Assembly: GCA_023424095.1 (NCBI GenBank)
Contig: JAFAEG010000031.1
Span: 1 to 13,487 of the forward strand
Reading direction: 5' to 3'
Source: Pseudomonadota bacterium
GTDB lineage: Bacteria > Pseudomonadota > Alphaproteobacteria > Sphingomonadales > Sphingomonadaceae
Length of the DNA: 13,487 bases
Shown here: positions 7,812 through 13,487 of the stretch, one piece after another
How the letters are laid out: every line of letters starts with the position of its first letter
Numbering within the stretch: the stretch's first letter is position 1
Translations under genes and position numbers: made by a program
Notes under the pieces: generated by a model
Databases searched by the model: none
What the model was told of the DNA's origin: nothing
The model's input: the letters and a program-made list of their open reading frames with translations, nothing else

Positions 7812-8506
7812 TCGGAATCTCCTAGAATCTGATGCAGCCAGCGGCCGATGTCGGTGGTGCGATAGTCGATATGAGCGGGCAGCTGCTCATGGCTTGCGGC
7901 ATGGCCGGCCTGTTCGGAGCCGTTGTCGACCCAGACCGTCGTCATGCCGAGCACCTTGGCGGGGGCGAGGTTGCGGGTCATGTCGTCGGCGAACATCGCC
8001 CGCGCCGGATCGATGTCGAGGCGGGCGCAGAGCTTGGCGTAGGCGCTCGGATCGGGCTTGGGCACATAGTCCATCGTATGAATGTCGTGCATGCCGTCGA
8101 ACGCGTTGGCGAGGCCGATCCGCTCGAGCACGCGGCGGGCATAGCTTTCGTCGCCATTGGTGAAGATGAATTTGCGGCCGGGGAGGCGATCGAGCGCGGC
8201 GACGAGAGCGGGATCGGCGGTCAGCCGGGCCATGTCGATGTCATGCACGTAAGATAGGAAATCGTGCGGATCGACGCCATGTTCGGCCATCAGTCCGGAA
8301 AGAGTCGTGCCGTGCGCGTGGAAGAAATGCTTCTGGATGCGATGGCCCTCTTCGGGCGAGCAATCGAGCAGGCGGCAGACATAATCGCGCATCCTGACAT
8401 CGACGAGCGAGAAGAGATTCGTCGTGTGCGGATAGAGGCTGTTGTCCAGATCGAAGACCCAGGCCTCGACATGGGTGAGCTCGGCAGGAAGCGCGACGGA
8501 AGGCAT
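7808..8506 (-). CDS. HAD-family pyrimidine 5'-nucleotidase-like phosphatase
   Basis: This encodes 232 residues and is a haloacid dehalogenase hydrolase of the SDT1/PHM8 pyrimidine 5'-nucleotidase type. Motif I is WVFDLDNSLYP, with nucleophile Asp19 and general acid Asp21; the DNSLYP continuation is typical of this subgroup. Motif II is FTNGD (Thr116), motif III is Lys150 in VPKPDP, and motif IV is FADDMTRN (Asp174, Asp175). A helical cap lies between motifs I and II (about 28-100). Relatives dephosphorylate UMP, CMP or other small phosphomonoesters; the substrate here is unproven. The ATG at 8506 faces the secreted-protein gene at 8578 across only 71 bases, which must contain both divergent promoters. 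The stop overlaps the dapD start by four bases, so it heads a two-gene operon with dapD. Confidence 0.92.
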   Translation of the reverse strand: MPSVALPAELTHVEAWVFDLDNSLYPHTTNLFSLVDVRMRDYVCRLLDCSPEEGHRIQKHFFHAHGTTLSGLMAEHGVDPHDFLSYVHDIDMARLTADPALVAALDRLPGRKFIFTNGDESYARRVLERIGLANAFDGMHDIHTMDYVPKPDPSAYAKLCARLDIDPARAMFADDMTRNLAPAKVLGMTTVWVDNGSEQAGHAASHEQLPAHIDYRTTDIGRWLHQILGDSE

Positions 8507-8577
8507 GGCGAGGCCGTAGCGGCTGGCGGGCGGCTGCGCTACAAGGGGCGGGCAATTCCAAAGGCTGGAGGCCGGTT

Positions 8578-8967
8578 ATGTTGAGTGTGTTCGCGATGGC
8601 ATTTGCGATGCTGGTCCAGCCCAATGACGATCCCGGCGTGTGGCAGAATATCGGCCGCGATGCCGAGGGCGCGACGGTCTTGCTCAATCCCGACACGGTG
8701 ATGAATGGCGAGGACGGGCCGGAGGCGATGGTGCGGGTGCGCTATGCCCGGGCCGGCGCGGGCGGCGCGGTGCTCGCCGACTATGAGACCGTGTTCAACT
8801 GTTCGACGCGGATGGCGACGCGCAAGCTGATGGGCGAGCGCGACGCGAGCGGCGAGATCGTCAGCCGCAATGACGAAGGCACGCCGATGCCGCCGGTGCA
8901 GGCCGCGGCGGGCACGCCGATGGGCCGGGTGCTGGATCAGGTCTGCGAGATGACGGCGGGCGGATAG
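8578..8967 (+). CDS. small secreted protein, surface-adhesin-E-like
   Basis: This encodes 129 residues. The start has a good Shine-Dalgarno GGAGG at 8567-8571, six bases before the ATG. The first 13 residues (MLSVFAMAFAMLV) are hydrophobic but short and lack a basic start, so they are a weak signal peptide. The body has a Trp-containing opening (GVWQNIGRDAEGATVLLNPDTV), strands around MVRVRYAR, then YETVFNCSTRMATRKLMG with Cys75, and Cys123 near the end (VLDQVCEM). This pattern resembles the Adhesin_E (surface-adhesin protein E) domain common in proteobacterial secreted proteins, where two cysteines form a disulfide. The resemblance is from memory of the pattern and is not certain. The gene is divergent from the nucleotidase-dapD pair and ends next to the hairpin-rich block at 8979-9117. 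Confidence 0.78.
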   Translation: MLSVFAMAFAMLVQPNDDPGVWQNIGRDAEGATVLLNPDTVMNGEDGPEAMVRVRYARAGAGGAVLADYETVFNCSTRMATRKLMGERDASGEIVSRNDEGTPMPPVQAAAGTPMGRVLDQVCEMTAGG

Positions 8968-8978
8968 GGCAGGTTTTG

Positions 8979-9117
8979 GCTTCGCTGCGCTTCGCAAGCC
9001 GCCAAGAAAAGAAGCCGCGAAGCCTCTTCACGCGAAGCGTGCTTGCCAATTGAGCCGAATGAAGGACGCTTCGCGTCTTCTTTTTGCGTCTTTGCGGCTT
9101 GCTGAGCGAAGCTCAGC
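8979..9117. repeat. hairpin-rich intergenic block with GCGAAGC repeats
   Basis: Between two convergent genes lie six copies of GCGAAGC or its complement GCTTCGC: 8979-8985, 8989-8995, 9017-9023, 9032-9038, 9068-9074 and 9106-9112. Two sit at the tips of perfect hairpins: CACGC-GAA-GCGTG at 9029-9041 and GCTGAGC-GAA-GCTCAGC at 9101-9117. A larger imperfect inverted repeat pairs 8994-9023 with 9068-9102. GCGAAGC is known in vitro as an exceptionally stable DNA mini-hairpin. No clean T tract follows either hairpin, so it is not a classical intrinsic terminator, although it could act as a transcript end or a REP-like element. No open reading frame of note is present. Confidence 0.6.
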
Positions 9118-9126
9118 CCAATCTTT

Positions 9127-10125
9127 TCACTCCGGGTAGGGATTGTACGGCCGGACGATCAGCACCTTCAGATCGTAATCCGGCCGCCAGTTGGTGCGGC
9201 GCATTTCGAACTGGGTGGGGCTGATGCGGCGGACATTCTGGCCGCAGAAGCTGACGATGTTGCGCGCATCGCCTTTGTCCACGACCAGCCGGAAATTGCG
9301 GATCGGCGAGCGCCAATTGCCACCGGTGCGCAGGATGTAGCCGACCCGCTGTTCGGACGGGATGCCGGTCTCACCCGCTTCGCGGCGGAGGCGATCGGCG
9401 CCGGCGAGGAAGTTCGCATCGGCGCAATAATCGCGGATCATCTGCCGGCCTTCCGGCTCGGTGCGCAGGCTGGGGATGGCGAGCAGGGCGCCGACGCTGC
9501 CGCCGGTGCCGGGCTCGTAGCGATGACGGACGCGGATTTCGCGGCCGGCGGGGAAGGTCTGCTCGCGCCAATATGTTTCCTTCACCGTCCAGAGCAGGCG
9601 CAGATAGCGGTCGCTGCCCGTGCCCTCGACTTCCAGCAGGCCGGCGCGGATCAGCGCCTGCTGGTCGGCGGCCGGGAGGCGGTCGTAGATCGTCTGGACG
9701 GCTTCCCAGCCTTCGGTGCCCGGATTGACCGGCAGGCCGAGGCGGGTGAGCAGAGCGGTGTGATCGGTCGTGCCGACGAAGGCCTTGCGCTCGACCTGCA
9801 TCTCGATCGGGCGGCCATCGACTTCGGTACGGAAATTGCGGACCTGGCCGACGTCGCTCTCATTTTCCTGGGTGAGGTCGCGGTCCGGCATCGGGAAGGC
9901 GACGATGACGCGCTCGTCCTCGCTACCCTGGTTGCGGAAGACGTAATTGACCCGGATCTCGTCGGCGGAGACGAAGAGGTCCTCGTCCAGCATGTCGATA
10001 TTGCGGCTGTTCTTCAGGACCAGGCCGCCGGTGGTCATCTCGGCCGTGCTGTCGTTCGCGGCGGCGATGCCGCTGAACGTGGCCAGGCCCAGCGCGGCGA
10101 TGCCGAGCAGCAATTGCTTCTTCAT
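9127..10125 (-). CDS. exported DUF4424-family protein
   Basis: This encodes 332 residues. The start is supported by GGGAGGGG at 10140-10133, seven bases before the ATG. A typical signal peptide (MKKQLLLGIAALGLATFSGI) ends in AAA-ND at about residue 23, so the mature protein is periplasmic or secreted. I recognise the pattern of the DUF4424 family: the early strand region VNYVFRNQGSEDERVIVAFPMPD (60-82) and VKETYWREQTFPAGREIRVRHRYEPGTGGSVG (181-212). Cys234 (RDYCADAN) and Cys294 (SFCGQN) probably form a disulfide. The fold appears mostly beta. The function of the family is not established; members occur widely in proteobacteria as single exported proteins. It appears to be transcribed alone: the upstream sufA gene ends about 190 bases away, behind a strong inverted repeat. 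Confidence 0.88.
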   Translation of the reverse strand: MKKQLLLGIAALGLATFSGIAAANDSTAEMTTGGLVLKNSRNIDMLDEDLFVSADEIRVNYVFRNQGSEDERVIVAFPMPDRDLTQENESDVGQVRNFRTEVDGRPIEMQVERKAFVGTTDHTALLTRLGLPVNPGTEGWEAVQTIYDRLPAADQQALIRAGLLEVEGTGSDRYLRLLWTVKETYWREQTFPAGREIRVRHRYEPGTGGSVGALLAIPSLRTEPEGRQMIRDYCADANFLAGADRLRREAGETGIPSEQRVGYILRTGGNWRSPIRNFRLVVDKGDARNIVSFCGQNVRRISPTQFEMRRTNWRPDYDLKVLIVRPYNPYPE

Positions 10126-10151
10126 GATGTGACCCCTCCCCGAGTGCGTGG

Positions 10152-10180
10152 AGGCTATGCTCGTCGCGAAGTTGCGGCAA
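10152..10180 (-). promoter_or_regulatory. possible promoter of the DUF4424 gene
   Basis: Read leftward, TTGCCG (10180-10175) and TAGCCT (10157-10152) are 17 bases apart and could serve as -35 and -10 elements for the gene starting at 10125. The match is weak (four and three of six positions). A perfect six-base hairpin, GCTGAA-TGGT-TTCAGC at 10181-10196, abuts the -35 and might be an operator half-site pair or chance. This is inference only. Confidence 0.25.
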
Positions 10181-10239
10181 GCTGAATGGTTTCAGCGGTG
10201 AACCGTTGGGTTCTTGTTGGAATTGCCTGGCCTGCCCGC

Positions 10240-10293
10240 GCCCCCACCCGGCCTCCCAAACAGCGTATCCTAGATGGGAGGCCGGGTGGGGGC
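10240..10293. repeat. perfect 19-bp inverted repeat downstream of sufA
   Basis: The 19 bases at 10240-10258 pair exactly with 10275-10293 around a 16-base loop. After one mismatch (10239/10294) five more pairs follow (10234-10238 with 10295-10299). The stem is almost all G and C. It begins 19 bases past the sufA stop in the direction of transcription (25 bases to the perfect core) and lies upstream of the DUF4424 gene. Neither side has a T tract, so it is not a textbook intrinsic terminator. It may end or stabilise the 3' end of the suf message, or be one copy of a REP-like family. Confidence 0.7.
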
Positions 10294-10318
10294 CCGGGCT
10301 GGAGCGGAAATCCGAGGC

Positions 10319-10675
10319 TCAGACCATGAAGCTTTCGCCGCAGCCGCAGGCGCCCTTGGCGTTCGGATTCTCGAACACGAAGCCGGCGGTGAAATCATCC
10401 TCGCGCCAGTCCATCGTCGAGCCGATCAGATAGAGGACGCTGGCGCCGTCGATGTAGAAGATGCCGCCGGGGGTCTCGATCTTCTCGTCCATCGCATTTT
10501 CGGCCGTCACGTAATCGACCGAATAAGCCAGGCCCGAGCAGCCGCGGCGCGGGGTGGAGAGCTTCACCCCGATCGCGTCTTCAGGCGCGCGGGCCATGAG
10601 GTCGGCGACGCGCTGTTCGGCGGCGGGGGTGAGGAGGACCGCGGCGGGGCGGGGGCGGCGGACGGGCGTATCCAT
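10319..10675 (-). CDS. sufA: A-type iron-sulfur carrier SufA/IscA-like
   Basis: This encodes 118 residues of the HesB/IscA/SufA family, which receives an iron-sulfur cluster from a scaffold and delivers it to target enzymes. The three conserved ligand cysteines are present: Cys46 in RRGCSGLAY, and Cys110 and Cys112 in GACGCGESF at the C-terminus. Start: ATG 10675 is preferred. It overlaps the last base of the sufT stop as TGATG, which suggests translational coupling. A GTG three bases upstream (10678) is also in frame. It is the last gene of the leftward suf cluster in this window and is followed by the 19-bp inverted repeat. The symbol is assigned by operon context; in sequence alone it could equally be called an IscA/ErpA-type accessory protein. 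Confidence 0.94.
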   Translation of the reverse strand: MDTPVRRPRPAAVLLTPAAEQRVADLMARAPEDAIGVKLSTPRRGCSGLAYSVDYVTAENAMDEKIETPGGIFYIDGASVLYLIGSTMDWREDDFTAGFVFENPNAKGACGCGESFMV

Positions 10676-11145
10676 CACAGCATTCCCAGTTCGAGGCGGG
10701 CCTCGTCGCTCATCTTGCCCGGGTCCCAGGGCGGATCCCAGACCAGGTTGACCTCGGCATCGCCGACGCCCGGCACCGCGCCGACGCGAAGCTCCACCTC
10801 GCCCGGCATGGACTCGGCGACCGGGCAGTGCGGCGTGGTCAACGTCATCGTCACGCGGGCGTGATTGCCGTCGAGAATCTCGACATTGTAGATCAGGCCC
10901 AGGTCATAGATGTTCACCGGGATTTCCGGATCGTAAATGTCCTTCAGCGCGTCGACGACGGCCTCATACAAATCGCCGCCCGGCTCGGCCTCGCTCGCTT
11001 CGGCGGGCTTTTGCGCGAGGAAGCCGGCGAGATAGTCGCGCTTGCGCTCCAGCGTATCCGCGGCGCTTTCGACCACGACTCTCGCCTTGGGCGGCTTCAC
11101 GGCCTCCGTGACGTCCTCGACCTTGATGTGGGTCTGCTCGTTCAT
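10675..11145 (-). CDS. sufT: SUF-associated MIP18/DUF59 protein, SufT type
   Basis: This encodes 156 residues. A charged, probably flexible N-terminal part (1-56) precedes a MIP18-like (DUF59) domain. Its signatures are LKDIYDPEIPVNIYDLGLIY at about 67-86, the active-region TTPHCPVAESMPGEVE with conserved Cys107, and the SufT-type ending VWDPPWDPGKMSDEARLELGM. Proteins of this kind are linked to maturation of iron-sulfur proteins, probably in cluster delivery under high demand. AGGAAG lies nine bases before the ATG. The start overlaps the sufS stop by four bases (ATGA) and the stop overlaps the sufA start, so the gene sits fully within the suf translational chain. This position between sufS and sufA is the usual one in alphaproteobacteria as I know them. 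Confidence 0.92.
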   Translation of the reverse strand: MNEQTHIKVEDVTEAVKPPKARVVVESAADTLERKRDYLAGFLAQKPAEASEAEPGGDLYEAVVDALKDIYDPEIPVNIYDLGLIYNVEILDGNHARVTMTLTTPHCPVAESMPGEVELRVGAVPGVGDAEVNLVWDPPWDPGKMSDEARLELGML

Positions 11146-12359
11146 CCGAAAATCTTCCTCACCCGCTCCAGTCCGGCGACCAGAGCCTCGACATCCTGTG
11201 GGCCGTTATAGACCCCGAAACTCGCCCGCGCCGTGGCGTCCACGCCCAGCGCTGCCATCAAGGGCTGGGCACAATGATGGCCGGCGCGGATCGCGACGCG
11301 GCTTTCATCCAATATGGTGCCGACGTCGTGGGGATGCACCCCTTCGACCGCGAAGCTGACGATGCCGGCGCTGTCCTCCGGCCCGAAGAGGCGGACGGAG
11401 TTCAGGCCGCGCAGCGCCTCGCGGGTGGCGCGGACCAAAGCGGCCTCGTGCGCGGCAATCACGTCCAGGCCGATGCCGTCGACATAATCGATCGCGGCGT
11501 GGAGGCCGAGCGCGCCGGTGATGTGCGGGGTGCCGGCCTCGAAACGCGCCGGGGGCGGGGCAAAAGTCGTGCGCTCGAAGCTGACCTTGTCGATCATCGC
11601 ACCGCCGCCCTGCCACGGGGGCATGGCAGCGAGCAGTTCGGCGCGGCCCCAGAGGATGCCGATGCCGGTCGGGCCGTAAAGCTTGTGGCCAGAGAAGACG
11701 TAGAAGTCGCAATCGAGCGCGGCGACATCGACCGGCATGCGGGGAACCGCCTGGCAGCCGTCGAGCAGCAATTTCGCGCCGACCTTGTGGGCGAGGGTCG
11801 CGGCGCGCTTCGCATCGAGGACGGAGCCGAGCACGTTGGAGACGTGGGCGAGGGCGACGATCTTGTGCCGATCGGTCAGCATCGCCTCGACCGCGTCGAG
11901 ATCGATGCGGTGATCGGCGGTCAAAGGCGCGACGTCGATGATCGCGCCGGTGCGCTCGGCGACCAGCTGCCAGGGGACGATGTTGCTGTGATGCTCGAGC
12001 ATCGAGAGCAGGATGCGGTCGCCGGGCTGGAGCTGCGTCGCGGCCCAGCTGTGAGCGACGAGGTTGATGCCCTCCGTCGCGCCGCGGACATAGACGATCT
12101 CGTCCGGCGAGGCGGCGTTGAGGAAGCGGGCGACGCGGGCGCGGGCCTGCTCATAGGCCAGGGTCATCTCGGCCGAGCGCTGATACACGCCGCGATGCAC
12201 GGTGGCGTAATCGGTGTCGTAGGCGCGGGTGATGGCGTCGATCACCGCGCGCGGCTTCTGCGCGGTCGCGGCCGTATCGAGATAGGCCCAGCCGGCCGGG
12301 ATCGCCGGGAAATCGGCGAGATGGTCGAGGGGACGGGTCAAGGCGATCGCGGTCGCCAT
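11142..12359 (-). CDS. sufS: cysteine desulfurase SufS
   Basis: SufS takes sulfur from cysteine, leaving alanine, and passes it as a persulfide to the SUF scaffold. The protein is 405 residues, the normal length for this class V PLP aminotransferase. LDTAATAQKP lies near the start. The PLP-binding histidine region is MLEHHSN (120-126). DGCQAVP lies at 200-206. Lys226 in SGHKLYGPTG forms the Schiff base. Cys363 in IRAGHHCAQPLM carries the persulfide. Both positions agree with E. coli SufS (Lys226, Cys364). The RAGHHC motif marks it as the group II SufS type rather than IscS. The start overlaps the sufD stop as TGATG and the stop overlaps the sufT start. No separate sufE or sufU sulfur-acceptor gene is seen in the window. 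Confidence 0.97.
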   Translation of the reverse strand: MATAIALTRPLDHLADFPAIPAGWAYLDTAATAQKPRAVIDAITRAYDTDYATVHRGVYQRSAEMTLAYEQARARVARFLNAASPDEIVYVRGATEGINLVAHSWAATQLQPGDRILLSMLEHHSNIVPWQLVAERTGAIIDVAPLTADHRIDLDAVEAMLTDRHKIVALAHVSNVLGSVLDAKRAATLAHKVGAKLLLDGCQAVPRMPVDVAALDCDFYVFSGHKLYGPTGIGILWGRAELLAAMPPWQGGGAMIDKVSFERTTFAPPPARFEAGTPHITGALGLHAAIDYVDGIGLDVIAAHEAALVRATREALRGLNSVRLFGPEDSAGIVSFAVEGVHPHDVGTILDESRVAIRAGHHCAQPLMAALGVDATARASFGVYNGPQDVEALVAGLERVRKIFG

Positions 12360-13429
12360 CAGCCGAACCAGCGCTCGACGTCGGCATAGAAAGCGGCGCG
12401 GACCGTCTCGTCACCGACCCGCTCCAGCGCGTCGGCAACAAAGGCGCGGGTGAGGAGGGCCTTGGCCTCGTCCACCGGCACACCGCGGCTGGCGAGATAG
12501 AAGAGCGCCTGCTTGTCCAGTTCGCCAACGGTCGCGCCGTGCGCGCATTTCACGTCGTCGGCGAAGATTTCGAGCTCCGGCTTGGCGTTGATCGTCGCCG
12601 AGCGGCTGAGCATGATGCCCTTCAGGCTCTGCTCGGCATCGGTCTTCTGCGCGTGGCGGGCGACCTCGACCCGGGCGGCGACCGACGCTGCGGACTGATC
12701 GTCGGCGACCGAGCGCCAGACCTGGCGGCTGGTCCCGGTCGGGACGCCGTGATGGAGGACCAGAGCGGTGTCGTGGCGTTGGCTGCCGCGCGCGAGCAGG
12801 GCGCCGGACGCTTCGGCATAGGCGCCTTCGCCCGCGAGGGTCAGCGCGCCGTCGATGCGGGTGCCGGCAGCGCCGGCGGCGAGATAGGTGGAGACGAGGC
12901 TCGCGCCCTCGCCGATCACCGCCTCATCGCGGAGCGACGTGAAGCCGTCATCCTGCAGCAGCCGGACCGAGCGCATCAGGCGGGCGCCACGGCCGAGCTC
13001 GATACGCGTCATGCGGTTGGACCAGCCGGCGCCCACGAAGGTCTCGACGATCGCGGCGGGGACGTCTTCGGCGAGGGTGATTTGCGCCGGGAGGTGATTC
13101 TCGCCGCCGGTGCCGATGTGGACGATCTGGATGGTCTGGCCGCTGCTGTCCGGCCCGAGCGTGACGGCCAGGCCCTGTTGGTTGCGGGTGCTGAGGCCGA
13201 GCGGGTGTTCGGTGTCGAAGCCCAATGGCCCGAAGCGGAGCGATCCGGTCACGCTGCGCGGATCGAGCGCGCCGTCGACGAAGATCAGCCTGGGACCGTC
13301 CAGATCGAGGAACAGGCTTTGCGGGTCGATCGCGGCCGGCGCGAGCGCCGATCCGGCGGCCGCGCGCAGCGCCTCCAGATCGGTCCAGCGCCAGGCCTCG
13401 TCCCGCTGGGAGGGGAGCGTGAGAGTCAT
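12359..13429 (-). CDS. sufD: Fe-S cluster assembly protein SufD
   Basis: SufD joins SufB and the ATPase SufC in the SufBC2D scaffold, where new iron-sulfur clusters are built in the cytoplasm. The protein is 356 residues, shorter than E. coli SufD (about 423), mainly at the N-terminus, as is common in alphaproteobacteria. The start (MTLTLPSQRDEAWRWTDLEAL) matches the usual RDEAWRYxDL opening. The core is a right-handed beta-helix, followed by the diagnostic C-terminal KCAHGATVGELDKQALFYLASRGV, in which His297 corresponds to the conserved SufD histidine at the SufB-SufD interface. ATG 13429 is taken as the start; the frame remains open to the window edge. AAGGGG about 13 bases upstream lies at the edge of the CTTCGCG repeat and may be the ribosome site. 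sufB and sufC probably lie just beyond the right edge. Confidence 0.95.
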   Translation of the reverse strand: MTLTLPSQRDEAWRWTDLEALRAAAGSALAPAAIDPQSLFLDLDGPRLIFVDGALDPRSVTGSLRFGPLGFDTEHPLGLSTRNQQGLAVTLGPDSSGQTIQIVHIGTGGENHLPAQITLAEDVPAAIVETFVGAGWSNRMTRIELGRGARLMRSVRLLQDDGFTSLRDEAVIGEGASLVSTYLAAGAAGTRIDGALTLAGEGAYAEASGALLARGSQRHDTALVLHHGVPTGTSRQVWRSVADDQSAASVAARVEVARHAQKTDAEQSLKGIMLSRSATINAKPELEIFADDVKCAHGATVGELDKQALFYLASRGVPVDEAKALLTRAFVADALERVGDETVRAAFYADVERWFG

Positions 13430-13487
13430 GCCGAACGCGGCCCCTTCGCGTCTTCGTGCCTTCGCGTGAACACAGAAAAGCTCGCTT
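13426..13487 (-). CDS. possible C-terminal end of an upstream gene, cut by the window edge
   Basis: On the minus strand a frame is open from the right edge for 19 codons (ending FTRRHEDAKGPRSA) and stops at TGA 13428-13426, overlapping the sufD ATG as ATGA. A four-base overlap of this kind is what tight operon genes show, and the other suf junctions here overlap in the same way. The ending does not look like a normal SufC C-terminus, and most of it is a translation of the CTTCGCG repeat at 13443-13470. It may be a repeat-extended SufC, another small gene, or non-coding sequence. Confidence 0.3.
   Translation of the reverse strand, partial: ASFSVFTRRHEDAKGPRSA
13443..13470. repeat. CTTCGCGTC-type intergenic repeat next to sufD
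   Basis: CCTTCGCGT occurs twice, at 13443-13451 and 13459-13467, sixteen bases apart. The 12 bases CTTCGCGTCTTC at 13444-13455 are identical to 9069-9080. CTTCGCGTGAA at 13460-13470 recurs in reverse at 9027-9037. The block is therefore related to the hairpin-rich element at 8979-9117 and suggests a dispersed repeat family. It lies immediately upstream of sufD. Confidence 0.55.

Overview
The window is GC-rich, gene-dense chromosomal DNA. It looks like a Sphingomonas-like alphaproteobacterium (order Sphingomonadales). This rests on the style of the encoded proteins, the suf gene order, a general-stress promoter matching the alphaproteobacterial EcfG consensus, and short CTTCGCGTC-type intergenic repeats that I associate with sphingomonads. 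No tRNA, rRNA, CRISPR array, integrase, transposase or other mobile element was seen.

Left part (1-1600). A reading frame cut by the left edge points left. A 10-bp inverted repeat and then an EcfG-type promoter (GGAAC-N16-CGTT) follow, and the promoter reads rightward into a 64-residue hydrophilic protein. Next comes a histone H1/AlgP-like protein with an Ala/Lys/Pro-rich tail. An intrinsic terminator separates it from a convergent, exported glycine-zipper protein.

Centre (1600-8970). purA and a putative methyltransferase form a rightward pair one base apart. Their end meets, in a shared CTAG, the end of a leftward pair: a DinG/XPD-type iron-sulfur helicase followed by a SixA-type phosphohistidine phosphatase. 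Further right, a leftward pair couples a HAD-family nucleotidase to dapD through an ATGA overlap. A small secreted two-cysteine protein is transcribed divergently from that pair.

Right part (8970-13487). A hairpin-rich intergenic block with six copies of GCGAAGC or its complement lies between the secreted protein gene and an exported DUF4424 protein. Beyond a strong 19-bp inverted repeat is the distal half of a leftward SUF iron-sulfur assembly operon: sufD, sufS, sufT and sufA, every junction overlapping by 1-4 bases. sufB and sufC are expected beyond the right edge but are not visible.

Most of the window is housekeeping: purine synthesis, lysine/peptidoglycan precursor synthesis, iron-sulfur assembly and a helicase. 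I see no clear new multi-gene system. The best leads are the EcfG-driven small protein beside the H1-like gene, the GCGAAGC hairpin cluster and its relative at the sufD start, the 19-bp stem after sufA, and a possible remnant exonuclease domain at the helicase N-terminus.
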